The notes: generated by a model not told the origin, from the letters alone. Counted from the first letter of the stretch, positions 15,430 through 25,845 are shown. The stretch: 55,139 nt of DNA from Pirellulaceae bacterium (GCA_018402565.1 JAGYIQ010000016.1:1-55139); one strand, 5' to 3'. Made by a program: numbers and translations.

Positions 15430-17436
15430 ATGGCTGACGAGTACCCGCTGCGCCCGATCTGCAAGCGCTGGCTGGAGTGTCTGAAGACGGCCGAGAAGCA
15501 CAAGAAGCCGTTTTCGGACGATGCCACGGAAGCCATGGGGTTCTTCGCGGGCGACCCCGACTTCATGTGGAAGGACTCCTACGCGCGCGGAGAGAGGGGG
15601 TACATCAAGGGTCTTGACCCCCCACCCTTCCGAATGATGGTCAACCGCGTTTGGGAGGCCGTCCGCCTCTTTACGGCAGTTATCCACCACCGGAACCCCA
15701 CCAGAACGGTTACGCCCAAAGACTACCCAGTCCTTGGCCCGCAGCTCCTGGGCATCTTCCCCCAGCCTCCGGTCCCTCAAATGGGCCCCGATGGCCAGCC
15801 GATCATGGGCCCAGACGGCCAGCCGGTGATGATGCCCGACCCCGGGATGATGATGTACCAGCAAATGCTCCAGCAGCAGGGAATGATGCTGGACCGCCGG
15901 AAGGTTATCGCCCAGCTTCTGGAGGCGTATCTAAACTACACGCCCAACGAACTGGACCTCAAGCACCACTCCCGCAAGGTGGTGGAAGAGGCTTTCATCA
16001 AGGGCGCTGGGGTGTGGTGGCATGAGCTATACACACCCCCCGGCGGTCAGGTGAAGATGGCCGGGTCGTTCTACGACACCGTGGACAACTTGGTGTGGGA
16101 TCCGGATGCGGACGAGTTTGAAGACATCCGCTGGGCTGCTCGCAAAAGATGCCAGCCGTTGGACGAAGTTGCTGCGAGGTTTGGCCTGACGCGGGAGGAT
16201 TTGAAGGGTCACGTTGAGTCCTACAGCCAGCAGGCCGATGCTTCTGAGCGTGGCTACCAGCACAAGAAGAAGACCGGCAAGACGAACGACTTGATCGTCT
16301 ACTGGGAGATTTATTCCAAGACCGGGTTTGGCGACCGGCTCAAGGACGGCGACCAGGACCTGCGCGGCAAGTTCGACTCGCTGGGGCCGAACTGCTATCT
16401 GGTGGTGGCGGAGGGTGTTGATTTCCCCCTCAACATTCCGCCGCAGATGTTGCAGGACGAAGTCGATGAAACGGGCATTCCTCCCAACCTGTTCATGGCG
16501 GCGCAGTGGCCGATCCCCTTCTGGGCCGAGCCCAACGGCTGGCCCTTCACCCTTCTGGCGTGGCACGGGAAGCCAGGATACTCCTGGCCCATCTCCTTGA
16601 TCCGGCCGGGTATCGGGGAATTGCGATTTATCAACTGGGCGATGTCTTTTCTCGCCACTCGCATTGCCACCTCCAGCCAGACGCTGATTGGCGTGGCCAA
16701 GCATGCGGACCCCGACATCAAGGCCAAGATCCTAGAGAAGTCTGAGGGTGGGTTCAACATCGTAGAAATCTCCGAGGCTGTCGGCCGGTCGGTCAACGAT
16801 GTTATTTCGGTGTTCAACATGCCGGGCGTAACCCAGGACATGTACAACATCATCGCCCAGGTCACGGACCTATTTGATCGCAGGGTGGGTTTGACCGAGC
16901 TGGTTTACGGCATGACGCGGAGCCAGTTCCGCAGCGCCGCAGAGGCGACGGTCAAGGCCGAGCAGATTTCCGTGAGGCCCGACGATTATGCGAACATTCT
17001 TGAGGATGCTCTGTCTCAGGTTGCCCGCAAAGAAGCGCTCCTTGCTCGCTGGCTGGTCTACCCACAAGACGTTGCGCCGGTCCTTGGCCCTATGGCTGCT
17101 CAGGCGTGGCAGATGCATGTCCAAGGGGAAGACCCAGAATCCGTAGTGAGGGAGTATTCCTACCGCGTGGAGTCCGGATCTGCTAGGAAGCCCAACATTG
17201 CAACCCGCATTGAGAACATCAACAACTCCATGCAGGTGATGATGCCGGTGGCTCAGGGCCTTATGCAAGCCGGCCAGCCACAAATCTTCAATGCCTTGCT
17301 GGAGGACTGGGGCAAGGCGATGAACGTGGACATCAGCCGGTACATCGTACCGCCTCCGCCGCCGCCTCCTCCGCCACCTCCGCCGGATCAGCAGCAACCG
17401 CCTCCGGATCAACAACAGCCCCCTCCGGCCCAATAG
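15430..17436 (+). CDS. Portal protein
   Basis: This encodes 668 residues. It follows the large terminase and matches portal length and composition: helical, many Trp/Pro/Asp (GDPDFMWKDSYARG, WDPDADEFEDIRWAARKR), with a long C-terminal helical domain. Portals form the dodecameric vertex through which DNA enters and leaves. A Met/Pro/Gly/Gln insertion at residues 115-155 and a polyproline C-terminus (about 12 Pro, then Gln/Pro repeats, residues 638-668) are unusual and may be flexible tethers. Intact despite the homopolymer-like tail. Confidence 0.82.
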   Translation: MADEYPLRPICKRWLECLKTAEKHKKPFSDDATEAMGFFAGDPDFMWKDSYARGERGYIKGLDPPPFRMMVNRVWEAVRLFTAVIHHRNPTRTVTPKDYPVLGPQLLGIFPQPPVPQMGPDGQPIMGPDGQPVMMPDPGMMMYQQMLQQQGMMLDRRKVIAQLLEAYLNYTPNELDLKHHSRKVVEEAFIKGAGVWWHELYTPPGGQVKMAGSFYDTVDNLVWDPDADEFEDIRWAARKRCQPLDEVAARFGLTREDLKGHVESYSQQADASERGYQHKKKTGKTNDLIVYWEIYSKTGFGDRLKDGDQDLRGKFDSLGPNCYLVVAEGVDFPLNIPPQMLQDEVDETGIPPNLFMAAQWPIPFWAEPNGWPFTLLAWHGKPGYSWPISLIRPGIGELRFINWAMSFLATRIATSSQTLIGVAKHADPDIKAKILEKSEGGFNIVEISEAVGRSVNDVISVFNMPGVTQDMYNIIAQVTDLFDRRVGLTELVYGMTRSQFRSAAEATVKAEQISVRPDDYANILEDALSQVARKEALLARWLVYPQDVAPVLGPMAAQAWQMHVQGEDPESVVREYSYRVESGSARKPNIATRIENINNSMQVMMPVAQGLMQAGQPQIFNALLEDWGKAMNVDISRYIVPPPPPPPPPPPPDQQQPPPDQQQPPPAQ

Positions 17437-17442
17437 TTCTAT

Positions 17443-17970
17443 ATGGAATACCCTCCTGAAATCCTAGCCGCTGGCCCGCAGGCCCTAAACCTGTATGAAA
17501 AAGCCCTCCCGTACGGGGAGCGGTGGGCGGCCATGGTGGCCCTCCAATGCCCGCCTGGAACCAAGGGTACGGACAGGGCTTTCTTGGAGGGCCGGCAGAA
17601 CAACCAGCAGTTGGATGACATGCCTCTGCGACAGGCTCAATATGTGTCCCGAGACGCCCGCAAGGCCGGAATCAGCATCACGGGCAAATACTACTGCGCC
17701 GGGATCGCTGACAAGCGTGGATGGAAGGACCCCGAGGCATGGGTAACGTCGAACGACGATGTCCTCCGCGTGGCTCAAAAGCGGCGCCTGCACGTTACGG
17801 GAAGCGTGAACTACGATCCCGGCGAGGCCCCTCCCCAGCGGAAGCTCTTGTCCGAGTCGATCATCAAAGACGAACTCCGGAAGGAGAAGCGCAAGAACCC
17901 CAAGGCCAAGACTGGGGAGTTGCGAGAGAAGATCATTGAAAAGCACGCCTATAGGGTTAAGAACCGATGA
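17443..17970 (+). CDS. Hypothetical protein following the portal gene
   Basis: This encodes 175 residues. The N-terminal half contains PYGERWAAMVALQCPPGTKG and FLEGRQNNQQL. The C-terminal half is strongly basic (KDELRKEKRKNPKAKTGEL). It may bind nucleic acid or be a head-completion protein. I do not recognise the family with confidence. Confidence 0.6.
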   Translation: MEYPPEILAAGPQALNLYEKALPYGERWAAMVALQCPPGTKGTDRAFLEGRQNNQQLDDMPLRQAQYVSRDARKAGISITGKYYCAGIADKRGWKDPEAWVTSNDDVLRVAQKRRLHVTGSVNYDPGEAPPQRKLLSESIIKDELRKEKRKNPKAKTGELREKIIEKHAYRVKNR

Positions 17971-18296
17971 ATGAGATTGCAAGACACTTTTCTCCAGGCA
18001 CCGTGATCACGGCCAGCAGCACGGCTGCCACAACGGCAGGCATGTTTCCTTTCGGCCGTTTTGGCGGGGCCTGCGTCATGATTGGCAACACCAACTCCTG
18101 CACGCAGATTGATTGGTATGGAACGGTGTCACCGGATGTCACGCCGCAGCCGATCTATAGCGACGGCGCTGCGGTGACCACTGCCGTCACGGTTGGCGTC
18201 CATCCCGTGCCGGACGCCTGTTTTGCGGTGAACTTTGTGGTGCCCGTTGTGACGGGCGGAACGACTTGTGCGATGACCGTTATGGCAAAGGGGTGA
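17967..18296 (+). CDS. Hypothetical beta-rich virion protein
   Basis: This encodes 109 residues; the ATG overlaps the preceding stop. It is Thr/Val/Ala/Gly-rich and beta-dominated, with few charged residues. Placed before fibre-like genes; likely a minor structural protein. Confidence 0.55.
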   Translation: MNEIARHFSPGTVITASSTAATTAGMFPFGRFGGACVMIGNTNSCTQIDWYGTVSPDVTPQPIYSDGAAVTTAVTVGVHPVPDACFAVNFVVPVVTGGTTCAMTVMAKG

Positions 18297-18299
18297 GAC

Positions 18300-18575
18300 A
18301 TGGCTTTTGAGTTTGCGCCTGGGGCCATCGGCCCGACCCGCGTGCGGGAATCTATTGTGGCGGGCGATACGCCGGCAGCATCGGAGCTGGCCGAGGGCGA
18401 AGTGGCCCTCAACTCCGCTGATGGCACGCTGTACTGCAAGGACGTTTCGGGCACGGTGAAGTCATTCCCCTCCTCAGAGGGCTTCGTCAGGATCGTCGCT
18501 CTGACGCAGTCGGCCTACGACGCCCTGACGCCTGACGCCACCACGCTCTACATCGTCACGCCCGACCCTGAGTGA
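18300..18575 (+). CDS. Tail fibre N-terminal-like small protein
   Basis: This encodes 91 residues. RESIVAGDTPAASELAEGEV, then ALNSADGTLYCKDVSGTV, is typical of the N-terminal part of phage tail fibre or spike proteins. The C-terminal part (AYDALTPDATTLYIVTPDPE) is also common in fibre genes. It probably forms part of the adsorption apparatus with the two following genes. Confidence 0.65.
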   Translation: MAFEFAPGAIGPTRVRESIVAGDTPAASELAEGEVALNSADGTLYCKDVSGTVKSFPSSEGFVRIVALTQSAYDALTPDATTLYIVTPDPE

Positions 18576-18598
18576 CCTGACAGAAAGGCTAGAGCGAC

Positions 18599-19130
18599 AT
18601 GGCAGTCAATCTCGGCTCATCCGCCGTCACGCTGTACCTGGGCAGCCAGAGCGTCAATGCCTACCTGGGCGGGACGCTGGTGACGCCGCCAGTTGCCTTG
18701 ACCCTGTACTTCGACGGTGCGGTGGACGCCGAGTGGACGGAACTAGGCAACTGGTGGCTAGACGACGAGCACACTGTCGCGGCGACTGCCCTGCCCACGG
18801 CGGCGGATAGCGTGATTGCGACGGCGAGCATCGGCAGCAATAGCGGCAGCGAGCCGATGGTGGTGAACTTTACGCTGAACTCTAACGGCGAAGACCAGTA
18901 TGTGATGCAAATCAGCATAACTGTTACTGGCGCGGCTGTCTTCAATGCCGACGCATTTTTACCCTGAGGACGCACTGTCTCCACTCCCACAAATCACCGG
19001 CAACGCGACATTCAACGACAGTTCGATCAACGGCGGCAACATAACCGGCACGGCCACGTTCAACGACTCTGCCTGCAACGATGGCGGCACGGCTGGCACA
19101 TTCGTCCCCGACCCGCCGCCGTCCTGCTAA
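18599..19130 (+). pseudogene. Fibre-like protein with ATFND repeats, frameshifted
   Basis: Frame one runs from ATG 18599 to about 18962. The second frame, from about 18962 to 19130, continues with ITGNATFNDSSINGG and GTATFNDSACND. Removing one base near 18965 would give about 176 residues reading through LPEDALSPLPQ. The repeated TFND units suggest a beta-helical or beta-solenoid tip, fitting an adsorption protein. Confidence 0.6.
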
Positions 19131-19162
19131 CGGCTCTCCATCACCACTAGAGCGTCACTCCC

Positions 19163-20007
19163 ATGCCGATGAATCCCCGCCTCCTACGGCCCATCGCCAG
19201 TGGCGTCCACCCGGAGGCCAACGCCTGGAGGACGGCGGTGGTCGCCAACGGCGGGAGCGTCTCGGCTTCGACGATGAAGGCCGTCAGCACCTTCTGCGCG
19301 CCATCGACGCGGCGGGCATCCGCGACCGCTTCTACCGGCTGAATCTTTACTGTGGGAACGGTCTGAACGCTGCCTTAGTTCCGCTATTCAGGGGGCCTGT
19401 GTCGGGCGGGACAACGTATGGGAACAGCACGGATACCAACAACGGGCCGTTTGTCAGCGGCGATTACGTGGAGACGGGGGCAACGGGCGGGCTGGTGGGC
19501 AACTTCAGCAAGTATTTAAACACTGGATTGCCGATGGATTACGCCACTGCATCGGGGCTAGCAAACAGCGACCGGCATCTGGCGGTTTATAAAAACGCTG
19601 TTGCGGACGGCACTCGCTATTCGGTTGGCGTTGTTGACAGTGGTGCGCCTCTAACGCTGTACCAACTTGTTCGGGTGGGCAGCAACAACAGTTACTTTTC
19701 TGGCGGAAACACCACCAGTGCTGGCGCAGCGGACAATACCGGCCTATGGGTAGGAACCGGAACGGTGAGCCGGGTTTTGTATCGAAACGGAACGTCAGTG
19801 GCCTCAAACGCGACGGGCAGCGACACGGTCAATGCCGCAACCCGTCCGTTTTTTGTCTTTGCCCAAAACAACAACGGCTCCGCTGTTGGGACGAGCGATG
19901 AGCGTCAATCTGCTTATTCAATCGGTGCATCTATGACGGCTACTCAAGTCAGCGATTACTACACTGCTTTACAGGCATTTCAGACCGCACTGGGCCGCAA
20001 CGTATGA
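19163..20007 (+). pseudogene. Putative adsorption/tail protein, frameshifted
   Basis: From ATG 19163 the frame reads VHPEANAWRTAVVANGGSVS. Near 19290 it must shift by one base to continue IDAAGIRDRFYRLNLYCGNG and on to the stop at 20007. The restored length is about 280 residues. The long Gly/Asn/Thr-rich C-terminal part resembles a lectin-like beta-sandwich. I recall this RFYRLNL-containing family from virion genes of uncultured phages; host binding is inferred. Confidence 0.6.
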
Positions 20008-20308
20008 CCCTCTCCGACATCACCCTCCCTGTGACCTACGAATGGGGCGTGGCCCACGCCCTGGTGTTCGACGCTGCCCTAGCCCAGCGGCTCGCGGAGG
20101 TGCAGGGCCGAGCATGGCGATCCGCGTCATGTGCCAGCCCCTCGCTTGCTTACCGATGGGCGATTCATGTTGGCAGGCGACATCCTGACCGAGTGCCTGC
20201 CCGGCGGGCTGGTCTACGGCGGATTCTAGCCAGCTGGACGCGGGCCGGTTTGACGAGATCGAAGTGGTGCCGATTGCCGAGGCGGTCGCCCTGCTTCCAG
20301 CCGAGTGA
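20004..20308 (+). pseudogene. Small virion-region protein, frameshifted
   Basis: The start MTLSDITLPVTYEWGVAHAL is followed, after one or two frame changes, by MLAGDILTECLPGGLVYGGF and SQLDAGRFDEIEVVPIAEAV, ending at TGA 20308. The pieces join into a protein of about 100 residues. The breaks resemble those in neighbouring genes. Confidence 0.5.
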
Positions 20309-20441
20309 CGCTCTACCCACAGTTGAGTGCGCTAGACCCACTAAGCTTGAGACACGGAACTCCCGGCGAAATGACGCTTGCCTCAGTTGACCGATTCGGT
20401 ATGACCATATGGCTGACTCAACGACTTACAGGAATTTTTCG

Positions 20442-20768
20442 ATGAAAACTGCGATTGCCTGTTTATTGACCGCCGCCTGTGTCCTGTGCCTCGCGGCTGC
20501 GTGGGCGTCGCCGCTGGCTATTAACGCCAACGGAGACAATAAGTACGTCTTTTTCGGCAGGCACAACCAGCACGTTACGCTGGCTGTTGACGGCAAGTCG
20601 GCGTGGATTGGGGCTCGCAGCCAAGACGGCATCTATGGCTGGGCGATCATTGCGGAGGCCGACGGCCAGGCTCGCCTCCAAGTCCGCGACGAGAACGGCA
20701 GGGCGGTTCAGGTTGACCTTCTGAAAGCCGCCCGCATCTTGAAGGAACTGGGGGCCGCCAGCAACTGA
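20442..20768 (+). CDS. Secreted small protein with signal peptide
   Basis: This encodes 108 residues from ATG 20442. The first 23 residues are a clear signal peptide (MKTAIACLLTAACVLCLAAA, likely cut after AWA). The mature part is beta-rich with alternating charged residues. Export suggests action in the periplasm or at the host surface, for example in superinfection exclusion. That is inference; I do not recognise the family. Confidence 0.6.
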   Translation: MKTAIACLLTAACVLCLAAAWASPLAINANGDNKYVFFGRHNQHVTLAVDGKSAWIGARSQDGIYGWAIIAEADGQARLQVRDENGRAVQVDLLKAARILKELGAASN

Positions 20769-20947
20769 CTCTCTAGCCGGTACAGCGAGACGGCGGTTTT
20801 GGGTGGCGTGAGTTGGACCGACCGTGCAGATTGCTGTGTGGTCCTGACCCTGGCCCACGCCAGACGTAGGACTACCCTTGGCCGCTCCGCTGCCGCTGAT
20901 GTGCTTCATGCTCTAGGCGGCGCGGGGTGGCTCTCTAGCCGGTACAG
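20769..20947. repeat. 17-base direct repeat pair
   Basis: CTCTCTAGCCGGTACAG occurs at 20769-20785 and again at 20931-20947, 162 bases apart, flanking a stretch with no convincing gene. The first copy starts right after the stop of the secreted protein gene. It could mark an inserted or duplicated segment, or paired binding sites. Confidence 0.5.
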
Positions 20948-20975
20948 ACCGCCCTGTGACAGACGGTCGGTCTGT
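20944..20975. other. Inverted repeat upstream of 21005
   Basis: ACAGACCG (20944-20951) pairs with CGGTCTGT (20968-20975) with a 16-base loop, 29 bases upstream of the next ATG. Possible operator or attenuator hairpin; no T-run follows. Confidence 0.4.
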
Positions 20976-21004
20976 AAGAAAAACAGCCTACGATTTCTCA
21001 CACA

Positions 21005-21220
21005 ATGCCGACCGTAACCATCCGCTACTCGCTCCCCGACGAGCAGGCCGAGTTCGACGCGGCCCGCCTGGGCAGCAAGATGGCCGTCGCCCTATGGGAC
21101 ATTGACCAGCGGCTCCGCGCCCTGCTGAAACACGGCGACCCCAGCGAGGAGACGGAGCGGCTGGCCGAGGAGATTCGGCAGATGATCAGGGACACATGCC
21201 CAGATGCTTTGGAACTCTGA
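21005..21220 (+). CDS. Small helical protein, 71 aa
   Basis: MPTVTIRYSLPDEQAEFDAA is followed by a helical, charged protein with ALWDIDQRLRALLKHG. It resembles small proteins common in phage genomes (YxLP...EF..A pattern). Function unknown. Confidence 0.65.
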   Translation: MPTVTIRYSLPDEQAEFDAARLGSKMAVALWDIDQRLRALLKHGDPSEETERLAEEIRQMIRDTCPDALEL

Positions 21221-21241
21221 CCAGAAATACACCCACGGTAT

Positions 21242-21655
21242 ATGAACGAGAGCGAAAACAAAGTGAACCTCGCTGAGATCGCCCGGCTCCAGGCCGAGAA
21301 CGAACTGCTGCGAGGCTACCGCGACGAGGCCGAAGCCGAGGCGTCTATTGCCTCGCTCGCGGCCCAGAGCCTGCGGCTCACCGACGCGGAGCGAGAGGTC
21401 ATTGAGGCGATTCTGGTCGATCCCGACTCCGCACCAGCCGACAGTGCCGCCACCCTGCGGGGGCTGCTAGAGCGATTTTCTGATAGGCCAAAACCTATCG
21501 CTACACCCGAGCCGCAATCTACACCCGCCGAGTGTACGGTGCCGCCAGAGTGGACATCACGCCCCTACTACGTCGATCCGCCGAGCGGCTACCGGTACGG
21601 ATTCCCGAAACTCTACGACCCCGCAGGCGGACGGCGATATGACCGGAGTGGATGA
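21242..21655 (+). CDS. Coiled-coil hypothetical protein
   Basis: This encodes 137 residues. Residues 8-50 form a coiled coil (AEIARLQAENELLRGYRDEA). A Pro-rich middle is followed by an aromatic C-terminus (PYYVDPPSGYRYGFPKLYD). The last residues may be out of frame, because overlapping frames near 21640-21840 also look partly coding. Confidence 0.6.
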   Translation: MNESENKVNLAEIARLQAENELLRGYRDEAEAEASIASLAAQSLRLTDAEREVIEAILVDPDSAPADSAATLRGLLERFSDRPKPIATPEPQSTPAECTVPPEWTSRPYYVDPPSGYRYGFPKLYDPAGGRRYDRSG

Positions 21656-21741
21656 TCCGCGAGGGCTACCCCGAGAAACTGGCAAGGCAGGGGCTGGCGT
21701 GTACGTTCACCGAGTACCGTACAGAAACTGGCGGAAAGTGA
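21652..21741 (+). CDS. Very small ORF, 29 aa
   Basis: ATG 21652 gives MIREGYPEKLARQGLACTFT and nine further residues. It overlaps the end of the previous gene and an alternative frame (21639-21842). It may be a genuine short protein or the continuation of the upstream gene after a frameshift. Confidence 0.35.
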   Translation: MIREGYPEKLARQGLACTFTEYRTETGGK

Positions 21742-21779
21742 CAGTTGGTGTGCCCCCGGCGTATGCGAAACCATACGCG

Positions 21780-21803
21780 AAACGTATCTTTTTTGATACG
21801 TTT
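21780..21803. terminator. Hairpin with T6 loop
   Basis: AAACGTATC (21780-21788) pairs perfectly with GATACGTTT (21795-21803) around a six-T loop. The T-run is in the loop rather than after the stem, so this is not a canonical terminator; it could be an operator palindrome. Confidence 0.35.
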
Positions 21804-21874
21804 GGGGCAACGAGGAAATGGGTAGCGTGGCGGGGAAAATAGGTAGCAAAATAGGTAGTGACTGGCTAGACGGA

Positions 21875-21976
21875 ATGGAGAGACATGAGCTTCAGCACTT
21901 CCTTGTGTTTATGGCTTTGGCCGCGTGTCTCTTGGCCGCTTTTTTGGCCGGATCATTGGTGTTTCTGCGGGCCTAG
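21875..21976 (+). CDS. Single-span membrane microprotein, 33 aa
   Basis: ATG 21875 to TAG 21976 encodes MERHELQHFLVFMALAACLL and a further hydrophobic stretch ending VFLRA. Nearly the whole protein after residue 8 is one transmembrane helix. It sits just before the GGGCAATAGTC element that precedes the tail genes. Holin-like or membrane-signalling roles are possible but unproven. Confidence 0.5.
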   Translation: MERHELQHFLVFMALAACLLAAFLAGSLVFLRA

Positions 21977-21981
21977 TTCGG

Positions 21982-21998
21982 GGGCAATAGTCCCTAGA
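21982..21998 (+). promoter_or_regulatory. GGGCAATAGTC element, copy 4
   Basis: GGGCAATAGTCCCTAGA lies in a 25-base gap, with the ATG of the tail gene at 22002. There is almost no room for a separate ribosome binding site; GAG in the element's 3' part may serve. Confidence 0.65.
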
Positions 21999-22001
21999 GC
22001 C

Positions 22002-23111
22002 ATGGCATACTTGACGTATTTTGACGCGGTAGAGGCGTTGATCGTCTCCTCCTACGGCGGCCCACAGGACGCCGAGCAGCGAGACATCCGGACGGCGATC
22101 CACCGTGCCTACGACGAGCTGACCACTATCCGGGACTGGTCCTACTACCACGTTCACGGCCGGATCGTTCTCCAGGCCCCCTATGACACGGGCAGCGTCA
22201 CCTCTAGTGGGACGACCGTCACCCTGACCGGAGGCACTTGGCCCTCTTGGGCGGCCTCTGGGGCCTATCTGAAGGTGGCAGAGGAAATCTGCCGGGTGGC
22301 TTCCCGTCTTCCAACAGCGTCATCGTCCTAGACCCCGGCCTGTCCCTGAAGGCTGATGTAACAGCGCAGCCGTACACCCTGTATCGGACGGTCTACCCGC
22401 TACCCAGCGACTTCCGGAACCTAGACGAACCATCGGACGAATACAACTGGTGGGCTGGCCTGTACGTGACGCCCGACCAGGCGATGAAAATCGAACGGGT
22501 CAGCAACTCCTCTGGCGAACCCTACCACTGGACCGTCATCAAGGATCCCGACTCCACGGGCTGGGCGATTAAGGTCATTGGCTACCCGACCGGCACGGAA
22601 ACGTTGGACTTCACCTACCGGCGAACTGCTAGGCCGATTCGCTACTCCGGCCATGAGGCGGCATTGCGGCAGGGACGATCAGCAGGTCCACTACTGCCGT
22701 GACTGGCAGCGGAACGGCGTTTGCCGCCGGCATGGTGGGTTCTGATCCTGCGGGTGGGCGATACCACCCAACATTCCAGGCCCAATCGAATCCCTGACCC
22801 CGTGGGTATCGGAGGGCAAGGTTACTGCCGTGGGTGGGTCCACTAGCCTCACTACGGAAGACTCCGGCACCATCGCCGCCACCACTAAATACCTCATCAC
22901 CGACCCTATCGACATCGCACAGCACATGCACTCCGCCATGGACAGTGCCTGTGATTACTGGCTGGCGAGGATCCGGGGGACGGGCGAGGACAAGGCATTT
23001 TCCATGTACCAGCGGGATCTCCGCTCTGGCAATGGAACAGGACCAGCTCGCACCGCTCTCTGGACGGTCCCGGAGAGGTCTGGCATGACGGTGGCTGGCG
23101 AAGTCCTCTGA
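22002..23111 (+). pseudogene. Neck/tail-tubular-like protein, frameshifted
   Basis: ATG 22002 starts MAYLTYFDAVEALIVSSYGG. The frame changes near 22290 to continue with LYRTVYPLPSDFRNLDEPSD, again near 22690 (TAVTGSGTAFAAGMVGS), and several times to about 23110 (TTKYLITDPIDIAQHMHSAM). Joined, it is a protein of about 360 residues resembling head-tail connector or tail-tubular proteins of short-tailed phages, including the TGSGTAF motif often found in them. At least four single-base shifts are needed. Confidence 0.6.
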
Positions 23112-23124
23112 GGCCAGATGTGGG

Positions 23125-25822
23125 ATGATCGTTATCGACCGCTGGGGCGGCCTTGCCACTAACGCCTCGCCTTATGCCATCCCGGCTGAGCGCGGCGGTG
23201 ACGCAGGTGAACCTCCAGGCACTTGTCCCTGGGCAACTCAACTCTTCGGCCGGCCTGACGGCGGTTACGTGGTCCAGCCACACCGGCTCCACCTCCCCAG
23301 TGGTGCGTGCGTTTCGGTATCAGAACTCCACGCAAGAAACCGTGGTCTATCAAAACGCCAGCGGCTTGGTCTATGTCGGAAGGGGGCCAAGCTGATGCTG
23401 TTGGGATCTGGGGGTGTTTCGCATCCAGTTGGGACTGGCGGCAGGCGGCTACTCGTCGCCCCCACGGTTTCCATTGCAGGCGGCGGCGGAACTGAGCGCT
23501 GCGGTCGGCAGCCCGGATGGCGGGCATCTGTTGTTGATGGGATTGTCGATCACTAACGCGGGGACTGGCTACGCCCTCCGCCCCGACCGGGTGTCGCTAG
23601 AAGCCGGCGGCGGGCACTGGTGCTGCCGCCACGGCTTCTGTGGTTTCCTCACTGCCCCCATGTCATTTTTCCGAGGTCGCTTTGGCGACATGTACGGTGT
23701 CAACGGGTACGGCCGTGGCTTCCGCTGGGACGGAGATACGCCGGCCCTGGAGCCTATCGGAATTAGCCGACCCTGGCCGCAGCCACGGTCGGCGTTAGTA
23801 CCTCCAGCACCGCTGGTTACGTGCGGTCGATTGCCATCGTCAACGGCGGAGCTGGCTATCGCCAAGCGCCCCAACGGTGACGTTTTCTGGCGGGGGCTGA
23901 CGGACGGCGACCCCAACCACGCGCCTCGGCGCGCGCCAAGATCCTTGAGTGCGTGGTCGGCATGACCGTCGATAGCAGAGGAGATCAATACACCTCCCCT
24001 CCAACGATCACTCTGAGTGGCGGCAACGGATCTGGGGCTGTGCTGCGGGTTGGCGTGTCGGGCCGGCTTACAGGCGCCGAGGTGCTGTCGCGTGGCAGCG
24101 GGTATACGTCTAGCGGAACCCGTGGCTGTCACGGCATCAGTGACCGGGCTCACGGGAGCAAATGTCTCTGTTGTTGTCAGGCGCAGACGGGGGCATCGAC
24201 GGCATCACGGTGCTAGCCGCTGGCACTGGTGCGACCACTACCCCCACCATCACGCCTCAATGCTGGCATTGGCCCAGGCGCTACCGTTGCCCCTTGGTGC
24301 AGTGCACGGTCACTTCCGTCACTTGCAAAAGCACCGAGGCTGGCTCTGGGTACATGGTCCCGCCGGCCGTGGTTTTTACCCCGAAATGGCGGAGCGCGGG
24401 TCCGCGTAACCATCAGCAGCGGGAGCCATTTCGTCACCGCTAGAGGTTTTGGAGGGCGGCAGCTATGACTTGCCGCCGACAGCCGCCACGCCCGACTTGG
24501 CAGCCAAAGCGATTGCCACAGTCAGCCCGCCGATGAAGGGCGTTTACCAGTGCTGCTACCGCTACATCGATGACACCACCAAGGAGAGCGTCTTGGGCCA
24601 ATCCCCAGCAGTATCTCCGATCTGACGGAGGTTCGGGCCGAAGCTGATGTGGCTGAGTTTCCAGTGGTCTTGGTCCAACAACGGCATGGGAGTCGCGGGC
24701 TGACAAAATCGAACTCTGGCGAACCACGGCTGACCAAGCGATTGTCTTGTATCGGGTGGCCACCATCGACAAGGTCGGTGGAGTAATGCCAACCAGCTAC
24801 GCCGACACCCTCACGGACGATGAGCTGTTGGACCCAGAGCTGCGAGGGGTTCGGAATGATGCTCGATTGTCATGCCTTCCGGACAGCTCAATGCCAGGCG
24901 ATTCGACCCCCTCCCACGTATTGCTCCGCAAGCGGTCATGTCTCCAGGACCGCGCCTGGTATTCGGTTGACACCACCAGCGCCCGCCCTAACAGCCTGTG
25001 GCATTCAGAGATTGACGAGCCAGAATCCACGCCGGAGGTGTATGAACTGGGTTGTCCAAGAGAGTTTGGGCGAACCGGATAGCATTGTGGCCCTGCTCCC
25101 AATGGGCTCGGAGCTGCTTATCTTGCATGCGCCGCCACATGTACCGGCTCCAGTATGTGGCACAGCCGCTGCTTGACGCTTCGGTGCGTTTGGGCGAACA
25201 CCGGGAGTTCTGAATGCTGCCTGTTTCGACACCATGGGGGCGTGGCGTACATCGTTGATGGCGAAGGGATGTACGCCTTCGCTGCCGGCCAGCGGCAGGA
25301 CGCGTGTCTGTGCCAGTGGACAACTACTGGCGGGAAAACATTATCGACTTCTCCAAGCAGGCGGCGTTCCACGTTCAGGTGGATCGAACCGGAGCGAGTG
25401 GTCCGGTTTTTTATTGCCAGTCCGGCGATGGTGTCTACCCTACGCGCCCTTGTGCTATTGCGTGCCGACGAAAAACATGGTGGGAGGAGCAGTACCCGCA
25501 CGCGGTCCCAGCCGGCGTGCTGGTGAACCGCAACGGACGGCCTGTCAGCCTGTACGCCAACGCCTCTGGCGAGTTTGTGCAGCCGACTCCTGCCGCGTTG
25601 GACGCTGGCGACACGGCGATCAACTACCAGTACAGGACGGGCAACTTTACCCTGACGGACAGCCCGACCCGCCAGATTGGCCTGCTCTACACTCCAACCT
25701 CTGCGACAGCGGACCTGGAGGTGCGGCTGCACTACAACGGCTCCACGGCTTCCCGGCCCAACGCCGTTCTGGCAAACCGGGGCGACGGGGTTACGCAAAC
25801 CGCATCCGGTGCCGTGGATTGA
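23125..25822 (+). pseudogene. Large tail protein (propeller-like), heavily frameshifted
   Basis: ATG 23125 begins MIVIDRWGGLATNASPYAIP. Fragments in all three frames then follow in collinear order. They include NAGTGY/RGDQYTSPPTITLSGG-type Gly-Tyr-Pro repeats (23550-24110), IELWRTTADQAIVLYRVATI (24.7 kb), then LNAACFDTMGGVAYIVDGEG and SVPVDNYWRENIIDFSKQAA (25.2-25.4 kb). The frame is clean from 25470 to the stop at 25822. The restored product would be about 900 residues. Its second half resembles tail-tubular/propeller proteins of short-tailed phages. More than ten single-base shifts are required. Confidence 0.55.
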
Positions 25823-25845
25823 TCTGAGGAGCCAGCGGTCGGCGC

